A DNA stretch of 55,915 nt, taken from positions 7,198 through 63,112 of the forward strand of contig JAHDBH010000006.1 in the NCBI GenBank assembly GCA_020630495.1, read 5' to 3'. Of the stretch, positions 8,653 through 18,470 are shown one piece after another; positions within the stretch are counted from its first letter, which is position 1; the number at the start of each line of letters is the position of its first letter. The notes below the pieces were generated by a model. It was given only the letters and a program-made list of their open reading frames with translations, made no database searches and was not told the DNA's origin. The position numbers and the translations under genes are program-made. The stretch is from Saprospiraceae bacterium (GTDB lineage: Bacteria; Bacteroidota; Bacteroidia; Chitinophagales; Saprospiraceae).

Positions 8653-9687
8653 ATGTCACAGGAGCATTTTGACACGCTGTCCAGCATGAAAGCTGAGATC
8701 GAATCAGCGAGTATACAGACAGCTGAGGAGCTAGAGACCTTTAGGATCAGATACCTGGGTACTAAAAATATCCTCAAGCCACTGTTTGCCAAGATCCGTG
8801 AGATCGACGCAGCGGATAAGTCGCGCTATGGACAAGAAATCAATGCTCTACGAGGTCTGGCAGAAGAGCAGTATCAGCGTCTCCAATCTAGTCTGCAATC
8901 TGAGGAGGACAATCAGCCACATGGTCTAGATCTCACTGCCCCAGGCAGGCCTACCCGACTGGGATCGCGACATCCAGTGAGTCTGGTGATGGGCCGGATC
9001 ATAGACGTATTTGAGAGGCTCGGATTTGCGGTGGCTGAGGAAAGAGAGATAGAAGATGACTGGCACAATTTCACTGCGATGAATACCCCAGAGGATCATC
9101 CAGCTCGAGACATGCAGGATACATTTTATCTCAAGGCTGATGCTAATCGTCTCCTGCGCACTCACACGAGCAGCGTGCAGGCGCGCGTGATGACTACGAG
9201 CAAACCACCCATACGCATCATCGCTCCAGGTAGGGTGTATAGAAATGAGACAGTCAGCGCACGGAGTCACTGTCAGTTCCATCAGGTAGAGGGGCTGTAT
9301 ATCGATGAAGGCGTCTCCTTTGCTGATATGAAGCAGACGCTGCTTCACTTTGCACGAGAGATGTACGGTCCAGAGACTAAGATCCGACTGCGACCGTCAT
9401 ACTTTCCTTTCACTGAGCCCAGTGCTGAGATGGACGTCTACTGGGGACTAGAATCAGAGACCGACTACCGCATCACCAAGGGTACTGGCTGGCTCGAGAT
9501 CATGGGCTGCGGTATGGTAGATCCAGAGGTACTCAAGAACTGTAACATAGATCCTGAGAAGTACACAGGCTTTGCCTTTGGTATGGGTATAGAGCGTCAG
9601 GCTATGCTGAAGTATGGCATCTCAGATATCCGCTGGCTCTTTGAAAATGACATCCGATTCCTACAGCAGTTTGAAAGCGCCATGTAA
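8653..9687 (+). CDS. pheS: Phenylalanyl-tRNA synthetase alpha subunit
   Basis: Catalytic subunit of the heterotetrameric enzyme that charges tRNA-Phe. The 344-residue length is normal. It has the N-terminal coiled coil (about residues 1-85; FRIRYLGTKNILKPLFAKIR), class II motif 1 (SLVMGRIIDVFERLGFAVAE), motif 2 (PGRVYRNETVSARSHCQFHQ), and motif 3 (GFAFGMGIERQAMLKYGI). The start at 8653 (MSQEHFDTL) is supported by the promoter just upstream; an in-frame ATG at 8593 would lie upstream of the predicted RNA start. The stop overlaps the hisS ATG by one base (TAATG). The beta subunit pheT is not in this window. Confidence 0.96.
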   Translation: MSQEHFDTLSSMKAEIESASIQTAEELETFRIRYLGTKNILKPLFAKIREIDAADKSRYGQEINALRGLAEEQYQRLQSSLQSEEDNQPHGLDLTAPGRPTRLGSRHPVSLVMGRIIDVFERLGFAVAEEREIEDDWHNFTAMNTPEDHPARDMQDTFYLKADANRLLRTHTSSVQARVMTTSKPPIRIIAPGRVYRNETVSARSHCQFHQVEGLYIDEGVSFADMKQTLLHFAREMYGPETKIRLRPSYFPFTEPSAEMDVYWGLESETDYRITKGTGWLEIMGCGMVDPEVLKNCNIDPEKYTGFAFGMGIERQAMLKYGISDIRWLFENDIRFLQQFESAM

Positions 9688-11039
9688 TGTCCTCCAAGCC
9701 ATCCACACTCAAGGGTACTCGAGATTTCGGCCCTGTAGAGGTAGAAAAAAGAAACTACATCATAGAAACCATCCGACAGGCTTATCTGCGGTTTGGCTAT
9801 AGGCCTATAGAGACACCAGCTATGGAAAAGCTGGAGACTCTGACGGGAAAGTATGGCGATGAAGGCGATCAACTTCTCTTCAAAGTGCTCAATAATGGTG
9901 ATTTTCTCAGTAAGGTAAAGCCCGACCTACTTGATCAGCGTGACAGTCATGCCGTGCTACCCCAAATTGCTAAGCGCGGGCTTCGCTATGACTTGACGGT
10001 TCCCTTTGCGCGATATGTAGCGATGCATCAGCACGAGTTAGCCTTTCCGTGGAAACGGTATCAAATCCAGAGCGTATGGCGGGGAGATCGACCGCAGCGA
10101 GGCAGGTATCAAGAGTTTGTGCAGTGTGACGCTGATGTGGTCGGTACCACAAGTCTGCTATGCGAAGCGGAGTTCCTGCAGATCTATGATCAAGTGTTCA
10201 CTGCTCTAGGACTACAGGTAGTCATTCATATCAATCATCGCCAGATTCTTGCTGGGATCGCGGAGCACTTTGGTTTTGGCGATCAGTTTCGTGAAATCAG
10301 CGTAGCCATAGACAAGTGGGACAAAATAGGCCGTGATAAAGTCATGGACGAACTTAGCTCCAAGGGACTCACTGGAGATCGTCTACCTGACATGCTAGAC
10401 CTCTACGAGTCTGGTAATATAGATAGCCTGCGCGATCTGCAGCCCACCGGGACTCTCGCCGAAGGTCTTGCACAAATAGATGAGATACTGAGCTATGTAG
10501 ACACTGATGCAATGAAGCAAACAGTGCGCCTAGATATAAGGCTAGCGAGAGGTCTGAGCTACTATACAGGCTGCATCTTTGAAGTCAGCTCGGCGCAGGT
10601 GGACATAGGATCGATCAGTGGCGGCGGACGATATGACGAGCTCACAAGTGTGTTTGGCCTTAAGGGTACCAGCGGTGTAGGCATCAGCTTTGGCCTTGCC
10701 CGGATCTATGATGTGATGACGGAGCTGGATCTCTTTCCAGCCAAGGCTGTGAAGTCTCTAGATGCACTATTTCTCTGTATGGATGCCGATAGCCTTGCTC
10801 ATGGATGGCGCATGGTCACTGGTCTACGTGCAAGCGGTGCTAGGGTAGATATCTACCCAGAACTGGCGAAGTTCAAAAAACTCATGAAACACGCGGACCA
10901 GCGCGGTGTGCGCAGAATAGTGATCATCGGAGAAGACGAACGCCAATCTCAGCTCTACACATTGAGAGACATGAACACTGGAGAGCAGCAAAAGCTCTCT
11001 ATAGATGATCTAAGATCTTTACTAGTAGCTGATAGCTAG
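9687..11039 (+). CDS. hisS: Histidyl-tRNA synthetase
   Basis: Class II synthetase charging tRNA-His, 450 residues. Diagnostic parts are the start LKGTRDFGPVEVEKRNYI, motif 2 (VWRGDRPQRGRYQEFVQCDA), the histidine A box (RLARGLSYYTGCIFEV), motif 3 region (SGGGRYDELTSVFG and GVGISFGLARIYDVM) and a C-terminal anticodon-binding domain (about residues 350-445). The ATG overlaps the pheS stop (TAATG), so the two synthetase genes form one transcript with coupled translation. Confidence 0.95.
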   Translation: MSSKPSTLKGTRDFGPVEVEKRNYIIETIRQAYLRFGYRPIETPAMEKLETLTGKYGDEGDQLLFKVLNNGDFLSKVKPDLLDQRDSHAVLPQIAKRGLRYDLTVPFARYVAMHQHELAFPWKRYQIQSVWRGDRPQRGRYQEFVQCDADVVGTTSLLCEAEFLQIYDQVFTALGLQVVIHINHRQILAGIAEHFGFGDQFREISVAIDKWDKIGRDKVMDELSSKGLTGDRLPDMLDLYESGNIDSLRDLQPTGTLAEGLAQIDEILSYVDTDAMKQTVRLDIRLARGLSYYTGCIFEVSSAQVDIGSISGGGRYDELTSVFGLKGTSGVGISFGLARIYDVMTELDLFPAKAVKSLDALFLCMDADSLAHGWRMVTGLRASGARVDIYPELAKFKKLMKHADQRGVRRIVIIGEDERQSQLYTLRDMNTGEQQKLSIDDLRSLLVADS

Positions 11040-11124
11040 CGGCTTACACATAGAGAATTTTTTCTATCCTATACGTAATACATTGATTCGTTGATTGTTA
11101 AACATTATTAATTTTTTTAATTTG

Positions 11125-11155
11125 TTTGGCTTTTTAGAATATTGGGCTATCTTTG
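11125..11155 (+). promoter_or_regulatory. Bacteroidota-type promoter of the lytic transglycosylase
   Basis: TTTG at 11125-11128, a 19-base spacer, TATCTTTG at 11148-11155: a full match to the Bacteroidota consensus. It lies in a notably A+T-rich stretch (about 11050-11145). The predicted RNA start near 11162 leaves an untranslated leader of about 120 bases before the gene. Confidence 0.85.
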
Positions 11156-11281
11156 CCCTAGCTTAGACGTTAAGAATTCTTAATCCTGAGCTGGACCGAC
11201 AACACTATACACACTTCAGGCGCTTACTCTATTCGTACCTAAACTAGAAGAGCCCTGATACTCGACAACTGGACACATCTC

Positions 11282-12658
11282 ATGTACACTTATACTACGG
11301 CAAGATCCGTACAGAGACTTACTCTCCTCTGTACACTTATCTACTCGGCGGTGCTCTTGCAGGCGCGCGCGGAGAAAGAAAGCTATTTATTCACTGACAG
11401 CTATATAGAGACAGAAATCTCTCAGATGCACGGCAGTGTGCAAATCGCCTATGAGCGCAGCATGCGTGACGTAGTGACGATGTACGCCACGAGTCCTGAG
11501 ACGGTGAAGTTGCTAGATAGATCTGAGCTCTACTTTCCCATATTTGAGGAATTGCTGGCGCACTATGGCTTACCAGATGATTTAAAGTACTTATCAGTGA
11601 TAGAGTCAGGCTTACGCCCAAAAGCGCGCTCCAAAGCAGGTGCTGTAGGCCTCTGGCAATTCATGAAAGGTACGGGACAGATGATGGGGCTCAAGATTCA
11701 CAGCTCAGTCGATGAACGCATGGATCCATATGCGAGCACAGAAGCTGCTGTACTTTACCTCTCTGATCTCTACAGCCAATATGATGACTGGGTGCTAGCG
11801 CTGTGTGCTTACAACTGTGGTCCGGGAAATGTCAATAAGGCAATCCGCAGAGCTGGTAGTCGTGATTTTGCTCAGCTCAGACGCTACCTACCCAGTGAGA
11901 CGAGAAGGTACATACCCAAGTTTGTCGCGGCCAGTTACTTTCTGCAACATCACAGCATGTATGATGTCTACCCGTCTGATGAGCGCACGCTCTATGGCTT
12001 AGCCGTAGTGCAGCTCTTTCATAAGACAACTCTATCGGAAATAGCCGATGCATGTGGCATCAGCAAATATGACATTGCCATGCTCAACCCAGCGTATAGA
12101 CGTGGATACATACCCGCAAGCAAGCGCGGATACAACATCACTCTTCCTGCTGAGGTGGCAGATCAGTACATGTACGCGGTCATGGATCTTGGCATTGCCG
12201 CGGCCGACGCTAAGATTCGCAGTAACTACTATGCACCCCGGTCTACACAGAAAACAAAAAGCGACTATAAAATCATCATGGTCGATGAGATCGTCACTCA
12301 TGAGTATGAGGTAAGTCGTGGAGACAATCTCTACAATGTCGCAAGGGAATACGGCATCAATCTCTACGAGCTGAAGCGTCAAAACAATCTGAGCTCCAGC
12401 TTGATAAAACCTGGTCAGCGTCTGGTAATAAGTAAGACAGAGAAGGTGCGCAAGTATATACCTATCGTACATATCCCGGAGCCTCTCGCCACGGCTAGCA
12501 CCGCCAGCCTGCCAGAGCTCAGCGCTCTAGGCTTGCAGCATCGTATCAGCATCATACAGCGAGAGTACGTCTCGTCCCTTCCAGCTGCAGAAGTAGCTAG
12601 CGCAGATGATATGAAAGATCGGAGACGCGCTTTTCTATCTGTACAGTATGCCCGCTAG
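11282..12658 (+). CDS. MltD-like lytic transglycosylase with LysM domain
   Basis: A 458-residue exported enzyme that cuts peptidoglycan glycan strands with formation of 1,6-anhydro-muramic acid. An N-terminal hydrophobic segment (about residues 13-30) is a signal peptide. The SLT domain carries the catalytic Glu in YLSVIESGLRPKARSKAG followed by GAVGLWQFMKGTG and the ALCAYNCGPGNVNKAI motif. A LysM peptidoglycan-binding domain follows at about residues 338-382 (YEVSRGDNLYNVAREYGINL; SSLIKPGQRLVI). The arrangement matches MltD. It has its own promoter (11125-11155) and converges on the helicase-nuclease gene with only three bases between the stops. Confidence 0.92.
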   Translation: MYTYTTARSVQRLTLLCTLIYSAVLLQARAEKESYLFTDSYIETEISQMHGSVQIAYERSMRDVVTMYATSPETVKLLDRSELYFPIFEELLAHYGLPDDLKYLSVIESGLRPKARSKAGAVGLWQFMKGTGQMMGLKIHSSVDERMDPYASTEAAVLYLSDLYSQYDDWVLALCAYNCGPGNVNKAIRRAGSRDFAQLRRYLPSETRRYIPKFVAASYFLQHHSMYDVYPSDERTLYGLAVVQLFHKTTLSEIADACGISKYDIAMLNPAYRRGYIPASKRGYNITLPAEVADQYMYAVMDLGIAAADAKIRSNYYAPRSTQKTKSDYKIIMVDEIVTHEYEVSRGDNLYNVAREYGINLYELKRQNNLSSSLIKPGQRLVISKTEKVRKYIPIVHIPEPLATASTASLPELSALGLQHRISIIQREYVSSLPAAEVASADDMKDRRRAFLSVQYAR

Positions 12659-12661
12659 CGT

Positions 12662-15600
12662 CTATCTATCAGGCTCTGGATCATCGTCATATTGTAGATC
12701 AAGGCTCTTGTAAGTCAAGAATTTGCACCAGCGGCAGTCGTCACACTTCTTGTGAAATTCATGATTCTTGATACCTAGGTAGGCAGTAGACAGCTGTTCC
12801 TTCACCTTACTCAGCGCCATCTGGTCTACTTCCACGTGCTTCTTCACAAATTCACCCGTCCGTCCAGACCTCTGTACGAAGTGAAAATAGCCATCCGTCA
12901 TAGTCCAGGTCGACTTAGGATCAGCCTGTAGGAGTAATTTGTAGAAGACCATCTGTCGCCAGTAGTCTCCGCCTGTACCAGTGGTCATCCGCTCTGAGTA
13001 AGGCTTAAGATTTGCCGCTATGCTGCTTTTGTCGGGATTCCCTGTCTTATAATCCACCACCGTCACATCCTTACCATGTACTAAGATCTTGTCTATGGCT
13101 CCAGACACTGGTACTCCGTCTATATCAGTATTCTTGATGGGATACTCGAGCTTGATTTCATCCGCGCTACTGTCTTCTTCTCGGACCTGCTGCACAAATT
13201 TTACAAACTCCGTCTTTCCCCATTCCATATAGCGCTCGTATTCTTCACTTGTAAAGTGACTCGCGTAGTAGTCCATGCTCGACTTAAAATACTGCGTCGT
13301 ATTCTCCTCCGTTATTTCTGTGCCTTTGTCCGCTGCATCATACAGATACTCGAGCGATCGATGGACCACATTACCAAAGCCCATATGCTGATTTCTTCCC
13401 GAGGGTACGCGCAATATATTTTCAAAATAAAACTCCATGTGGCAGCGCAAGTACTTGCTGAGACCAGTCACTGACATAGCCATCCTGCTCATCGCCATAT
13501 CTATGATCTCGTGACTGATGATCGGTGGGTCTGTATGATCTAATTCTGTACTCTTGATGAAAATATCAAGATCATCTGCACTCGATTCTATGATATGCTC
13601 TTTCAATGCGTATCGCTCTTCTATCTCTGCCAGGAACGGTAGTGCTTTTTCTTCCTTACCACTATCCTTCATCTCGTATCTGCACAGATATAGTTCTTTT
13701 TTTGCCCTAGTCATAGCGACGTAGAGCACTCGTCGGCGCTCTTTGAGAGCGGCTTCTTTCTCTTCCTCTGATGTACCTCCACCTGGAAATAAAAGCGTAC
13801 TAGATCTACCACCGTCCATAGCCCAGCGCGACTCTACACATCCTATAATATACACCCGTTCATACTCCAGACCTTTGCTGCCATGAGCTGTGATGAGATG
13901 TATACCTTGCTTGGCCCCTATGTGCAGCGAGACTGGAATATCTATATCGTAGTCAGCATACCGATCAAGTGTCGCCAGAAATTCCGCGATGCTCAGTGAT
14001 GGGTTTCTCTCGGTCTCATCCTTAAGCTTAGTGTAGAGCACTCTGAGCACCTGCAGGAGATATATTCTCTGTGGGTGTTGCAGAATATACTCCATCACGC
14101 CCAGCTCATGTATTACTCTATCAAGATATACTTGTGAGGTGTGGTTAGCCAAGTCACTGATGAGCTTTTCCAGTGTAGCACCTATCTCTAGGAATTTCTG
14201 CGTATCACTGATTCCTGCTTCGCGGAGCAAATTACCGTCTTGTAGCAGATCTCTCCATCGAGTGCGCTTTGCACTTTCTCTATCCTTGCTATTAATAGAT
14301 GATAAATGAAGACTTAATCGAGCAATATCATACGCTGATAGATCAAAAAAATCAAAATGCAGAAAAGCGAATATCTCATGATCCCCTGCCCCTGCCTGCT
14401 CAGCCTCCAGTGTCAAGTATCGGAGTAGATCTCTCAGCTGACGATAAAGGATCGTGGTCAGGAGATTTTCTTTTCTGCCTACTTGAAAAGGTATACCACT
14501 TTTAGATAAGGCATCTATCAGTAGCTCTGACTGGCTGTGCTTCTTGTAGATGATCGCAGTATCACTGAGATCCTCACCGTTTTCGTAGCGACTCTTGAGA
14601 TTCTGATAGAGATAAGACGACTCTGCTGTGGGTGTATCAAATGTAATCAGCTGCGGCTCTACCTTTACACCCTGAAGGGCAGGATGCGAGGCGCGGAGAT
14701 TTTTGGTGAATTTTGGATCTTGTGAAACGAGGCGATCATCATTGGTCGCGATAAGAGCCATAGACGCATCTAGAATACTCTGTACAGATCGGTAATTTTC
14801 TTCTAGAATGATAATTTCTGGATCATGCTTCTCTCGGAAGGCAATGATATTTCCAGTGCTTGCTCCCTGGAATCGATAGATGGACTGGTCATCGTCACCT
14901 ACTACAAATAGATTGGGTCGATCCCAATAGTTTGTGAGCAATTCAGCTAGACGATTTTGACTGCCATTCGTATCCTGATACTCATCAATGAGCACATACT
15001 GGAATCGCTCTTGATACTGAGCGAGAAACTCTTGATCACTCTCAAATTTTTGTACCACCCACAGTATCATATCTTTAAATGTGTAGTAGCCAGCGGCCTG
15101 CATGGCATCCAGATATATATCGTATAGACTTAGGGCTTCTACACTCTTCTCTACACGCTTGAGGGCATCTTCATATTTCTTACTATTGAGATCCCCTTTA
15201 TTAAATTCTTTATATTTTCTTTTATAATCAAATTCTCCAGCATCTCTCCTTTCTTTAAGTTCCTTTACGAGATCTGACTGTAGAGCAGCTGCGTCATAAT
15301 TTTCTTCCTTTATCTTACTGAAGTAGTAGATCAGCTCTCTGATCTGGTAGGCGCTTGCGCCCTTCACACTATAGAGAGCGTGATCTGTGGGAAGACTTTC
15401 GAGTAATTCCTTGACCAGATCATAGTGCTCGAGATCTGTAATTGCGCTGAGCTCATGCACCTGAGAGAATTCCTCTCGGTGCGTCATGATTACATCATTA
15501 CAGAATGCATGAAATGTGTACACAGGTATCCGATATGCAAGGCTCCCCACGTAGTCTCGCAGACGCTCCTGCATATTTATCATAGCCGCGTCTGTAAATG

Positions 15601-15805
15601 TGAGGCAAAGAATTTCCTCGGGCTTGACATCTGGCTGCAATAAGATAGTCCCTATCCGCGCTGCAAGCAGCTGAGTCTTTCCAGTGCCTGGGCCAGCCAC
15701 CACCATCACAGGACCAGATATGGCCTCCACCGCATTGCGCTGGCGCTCATTGAGCATAGAGATAGCATCGTGAAATTGCTGAGTCACATATGATTTATTT
15801 CCCAT
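12662..15805 (-). CDS. UvrD/Rep-type helicase fused to RecB-like PD-(D/E)XK nuclease
   Basis: A 1047-residue superfamily 1A helicase with a C-terminal nuclease. Helicase signs: Walker A AGPGTGKTQLL (residues 37-47), VLIDEYQDTNGSQN, GDDDQSIYRFQGAS, LEENYRSVQSIL, HGSKGLEYERVYIIG and RRVLYVAMTRAKKELYL. The nuclease part (from about residue 780) has a Cys in LSKYLRCHMEFYFENI, the histidine motif VVHRSLEYLYDAA, GAIDKILVHGKDVTVVDYKT (the D...DYK catalytic core) and a terminal Cys triad CDDCRWC (residues 1021-1027). Four such cysteines are the iron-sulfur cluster layout of AddB and Cas4-type nucleases. It probably processes DNA ends; the gene stands alone, without an AddB partner here. Confidence 0.92.
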   Translation of the reverse strand: MGNKSYVTQQFHDAISMLNERQRNAVEAISGPVMVVAGPGTGKTQLLAARIGTILLQPDVKPEEILCLTFTDAAMINMQERLRDYVGSLAYRIPVYTFHAFCNDVIMTHREEFSQVHELSAITDLEHYDLVKELLESLPTDHALYSVKGASAYQIRELIYYFSKIKEENYDAAALQSDLVKELKERRDAGEFDYKRKYKEFNKGDLNSKKYEDALKRVEKSVEALSLYDIYLDAMQAAGYYTFKDMILWVVQKFESDQEFLAQYQERFQYVLIDEYQDTNGSQNRLAELLTNYWDRPNLFVVGDDDQSIYRFQGASTGNIIAFREKHDPEIIILEENYRSVQSILDASMALIATNDDRLVSQDPKFTKNLRASHPALQGVKVEPQLITFDTPTAESSYLYQNLKSRYENGEDLSDTAIIYKKHSQSELLIDALSKSGIPFQVGRKENLLTTILYRQLRDLLRYLTLEAEQAGAGDHEIFAFLHFDFFDLSAYDIARLSLHLSSINSKDRESAKRTRWRDLLQDGNLLREAGISDTQKFLEIGATLEKLISDLANHTSQVYLDRVIHELGVMEYILQHPQRIYLLQVLRVLYTKLKDETERNPSLSIAEFLATLDRYADYDIDIPVSLHIGAKQGIHLITAHGSKGLEYERVYIIGCVESRWAMDGGRSSTLLFPGGGTSEEEKEAALKERRRVLYVAMTRAKKELYLCRYEMKDSGKEEKALPFLAEIEERYALKEHIIESSADDLDIFIKSTELDHTDPPIISHEIIDMAMSRMAMSVTGLSKYLRCHMEFYFENILRVPSGRNQHMGFGNVVHRSLEYLYDAADKGTEITEENTTQYFKSSMDYYASHFTSEEYERYMEWGKTEFVKFVQQVREEDSSADEIKLEYPIKNTDIDGVPVSGAIDKILVHGKDVTVVDYKTGNPDKSSIAANLKPYSERMTTGTGGDYWRQMVFYKLLLQADPKSTWTMTDGYFHFVQRSGRTGEFVKKHVEVDQMALSKVKEQLSTAYLGIKNHEFHKKCDDCRWCKFLTYKSLDLQYDDDPEPDR

Positions 15806-15813
15806 AGTATATC

Positions 15814-16530
15814 TTAGAATACGTTAAATACTTTAATGATAGCAATCACCATCATGAGCACGAGCAGATAATACGCAAAGTGATCTACATTTTTTAATCT
15901 ACCAGCGAGCCAAGGCGCCACTGTGCCACCGAGCGCCTGACCTATAGCCATGAGCAGACCTACTCGCCAGTTAATCAAACCCTTCCAGTGGAATACACCC
16001 ACGACAACTGCTGTATATAACCCAATGATCAATATTTTCAAAGCATTAGCCTGCATGATTTTTCGCCCTTCTATAAGCACAAAGACGACCAGACAAAAAA
16101 CACCCATTCCCATTTGAATAAATCCACCGTATACGCCAAGGACAAAATACAAGGCAGCCCGAATCGCTGGATGGCGCTGATGTACCACCTCTTTTGACGA
16201 AAGCCACCGCTTGGGTCTCGCTAGTACTACAATAAATAGAATGATTAAAAGATAAGAATATACAGACCTAAAGATCTCATTACTTACCAGTAGAACCATC
16301 GATACCCCTGCGATAGCACCGAGCATAGACCATATGATCACGTACTTGTCACGAGAGAGTCGTAGTTCACCTTGTCTAGCAAATATGGCTGTGGCGGGGA
16401 TAGCTTGAGCCATGATGCCCACACGATTAGTTCCATTAGCCAGATCAGGAGGCATTCCCAGCAGCTCCATCAGCAGTGTAAGTGTAATCATGGATCCATT
16501 ACCTGCATAGGTATTGATGAAGCCAGCCAC
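15814..16530 (-). CDS. TauE/SafE family membrane exporter
   Basis: A membrane protein of the TauE/SafE family (sulfite or organosulfur anion export in studied members). It shows the family's inverted repeat of hydrophobic segments and the typical GFINTYAGNGSMITLTLLME and DLANGTNRVGIMAQ near the N-terminus. The first usual start codon is GTG at 16530, giving 238 residues, but this cuts into the first membrane segment: the frame upstream reads FISIIVVGSF, clearly family-like, and is open back to about 16603 without ATG, GTG or TTG. The real start is probably a rare codon such as ATT at 16557. Only eight bases separate it from the helicase-nuclease gene, so the two may share a transcript. Confidence 0.82.
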   Translation of the reverse strand: MAGFINTYAGNGSMITLTLLMELLGMPPDLANGTNRVGIMAQAIPATAIFARQGELRLSRDKYVIIWSMLGAIAGVSMVLLVSNEIFRSVYSYLLIILFIVVLARPKRWLSSKEVVHQRHPAIRAALYFVLGVYGGFIQMGMGVFCLVVFVLIEGRKIMQANALKILIIGLYTAVVVGVFHWKGLINWRVGLLMAIGQALGGTVAPWLAGRLKNVDHFAYYLLVLMMVIAIIKVFNVF

Positions 16531-16645
16531 AAACGACCCAACTACGATGATGGAAATAAATTCTGAACTGAGCTCGATAGGATCTGGATTTATAGCTCGA
16601 AGTTACTTACTTATCTCTTGCCAGGATGGTGACTATATTTGTGAT

Positions 16646-17791
16646 ATGTACCGTACGATCATTCTACATACTAGTTTCGCTCTTTGCTTATTCTCCTTGC
16701 ACGCTCAAGCGAAAGACTCTGCGCGCAGTGCTATGACTGTAGGAAGATATGACGATGCGATATCCCTTCTTATACCTGCCGTACATCGGGATAGCAATCT
16801 CGCTGATATGACTTTGCTTGCACAGTGCTATCAGCAAATTGGTAATAATAGCCAGAGCAAAATACTGCACCACTCTATTTTGCGAGATGAGCCAGACCAC
16901 ATTAACTCAGTCTATGCCCTGTCGCAGATCTATCAGGCAGAAAATAACTGGCCTCTATCCATTAAGTACCATCGCACACTTTTGAGACTAGATTCTACCA
17001 ATGCTACCTATCATCGCATGTATGCTGAGCAGCTGATACGTGTACAGGAAGTCATGCCCGCTCTCATCCATAGCGCTACAGCATATAAATTACGTCCCAC
17101 TGATGTGAACATCGGTATCCTCTATGCTAAATTGCTCGCCTCTACAGAGCAAGAAACGCTCGCTGACTCGATACTGCATAGACTGCATGAATTACATCCC
17201 GACCACGTCGTGATCAGAAAAGAACTGGCTAGGACTAGATTTAAACTCGACGTTCACGATGAAGTAATAGCGCTGCTGGAATCCACTGCACTCATGATAG
17301 ATCTAGAGGATCCATATGTGAAAATGCTGGGCTTTAGCTATTTTGAACAGGACTCATTTGTTAGGTGTATCAAGACGCTCAGCAGGCTCATGGATGCGCA
17401 AGACGAAGAGATCGTGCACCACTATCTGGCTAGGGCTTTCGCCCAAATGAAAAAGTACGATGAGGCAAATTTTCATTACGATCGCGCTATCATCACAGGT
17501 ACATCTCAGCGCATGGATAATTACTACATCGAGCACTCACGGTCTCTGCAAGCCCAGGGTAGATATCCCGAAGCCATCACACTAGCCAAGCGCGGATACT
17601 ATCATCTCGATGATGCACGATTACTGCTGGGTCTAGCTGGACTCTGTGATGAGTACTACGCAGACAAGAAAATCGCCCTGCGATACTACAAGCAGTATCT
17701 AAAACACGATGCGAGAAATCCAATACTGATTGACGATGTGTCTGACAGAATCAAGTATCTCCAAGAGCAGATACATCTGAGTGGTAGATAG
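16646..17791 (+). CDS. Exported TPR-repeat protein
   Basis: A 381-residue protein with a signal peptide (MYRTIILHTSFALCLFSLHA) followed by helical repeats of about 34 residues through most of its length, with TPR-like positions (for example AMTVGRYDDAISLLIPAVHR, YALSQIYQAENNWPLSIKYH, ARAFAQMKKYDEANFHYDRA). It is probably a periplasmic or membrane-anchored scaffold for protein contacts. The ATG at 16646 is preferred since it opens the signal peptide; an in-frame ATG at 16514 would prefix about 44 residues and overlap the opposite TauE gene. It ends two bases before a convergent gene. Confidence 0.88.
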   Translation: MYRTIILHTSFALCLFSLHAQAKDSARSAMTVGRYDDAISLLIPAVHRDSNLADMTLLAQCYQQIGNNSQSKILHHSILRDEPDHINSVYALSQIYQAENNWPLSIKYHRTLLRLDSTNATYHRMYAEQLIRVQEVMPALIHSATAYKLRPTDVNIGILYAKLLASTEQETLADSILHRLHELHPDHVVIRKELARTRFKLDVHDEVIALLESTALMIDLEDPYVKMLGFSYFEQDSFVRCIKTLSRLMDAQDEEIVHHYLARAFAQMKKYDEANFHYDRAIITGTSQRMDNYYIEHSRSLQAQGRYPEAITLAKRGYYHLDDARLLLGLAGLCDEYYADKKIALRYYKQYLKHDARNPILIDDVSDRIKYLQEQIHLSGR

Positions 17792-17792
17792 A

Positions 17793-18335
17793 CTAGTCTA
17801 GGCGCCGCAGCCAGGCATTTTGGGTATGTCGGACTATGTAGGAGTCTACAGTAAATGACCTTGCCTGATCATCAGGATCGCTTGTAGTACTACTGGCCGT
17901 GCCCGCTGGCGCAGTATAAATCTCCCAATAGAGACCATCACTATGCCAGCTGAGCATGCCTGATAATCGATTACCGGCGACATCAAATGTCGAGTACATA
18001 GTATTGCCTATGAGCGTCTCAGGAATATAGAGACCGTTTTTTTCATCCATCAGAAAGGTATGAGCGGGTAAGCTATCTGGCTGCAGCAGCAGGTAGTCCT
18101 TGACCACTTCACCGTAGGTCTCATTACTATATGTCATCACGTAGCTCCAACTACTATCACTCACTTCCCTCAATTCCAAACGCAGATCTGCGCTGTCTCT
18201 CAGTTCTGTGTGGACATAGATATACATGATTCCCTCATAGGTACCCATCCAGTCCTCTGGCCAATCCTGCGCAGATAGGCTCGAGAAAAGTGTCAAGGAT
18301 ATCAAGATCTGAAATAGGCGAATCAATAATCTCAT
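17793..18335 (-). CDS. Exported protein of unknown function
   Basis: A 180-residue protein with a signal peptide (MRLLIRLFQILISLTLFSSL then SAQ). The mature part begins DWPEDWMGTYEGIMYIYV and is rich in beta-type segments (ADLRLELREVSDSSWSYVMT; NRLSGMLSWHSDGLYWEIYT), which resembles small lipocalin-like periplasmic proteins of Bacteroidota, but I do not recognise a family. It converges on the TPR gene with one base between the stops. Confidence 0.78.
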   Translation of the reverse strand: MRLLIRLFQILISLTLFSSLSAQDWPEDWMGTYEGIMYIYVHTELRDSADLRLELREVSDSSWSYVMTYSNETYGEVVKDYLLLQPDSLPAHTFLMDEKNGLYIPETLIGNTMYSTFDVAGNRLSGMLSWHSDGLYWEIYTAPAGTASSTTSDPDDQARSFTVDSYIVRHTQNAWLRRLD

Positions 18336-18470
18336 AAGTGAAAGTAATACGACGGGATCGAATGAAAATCAAAGGGTCTCAGCATGTTAGCCTCTTGAGC
18401 CATTCCCATGCAGCTACGAACCAGGGCTCGCACAAATAAAGACAATATGGCGCAACATTATCAACATTCC

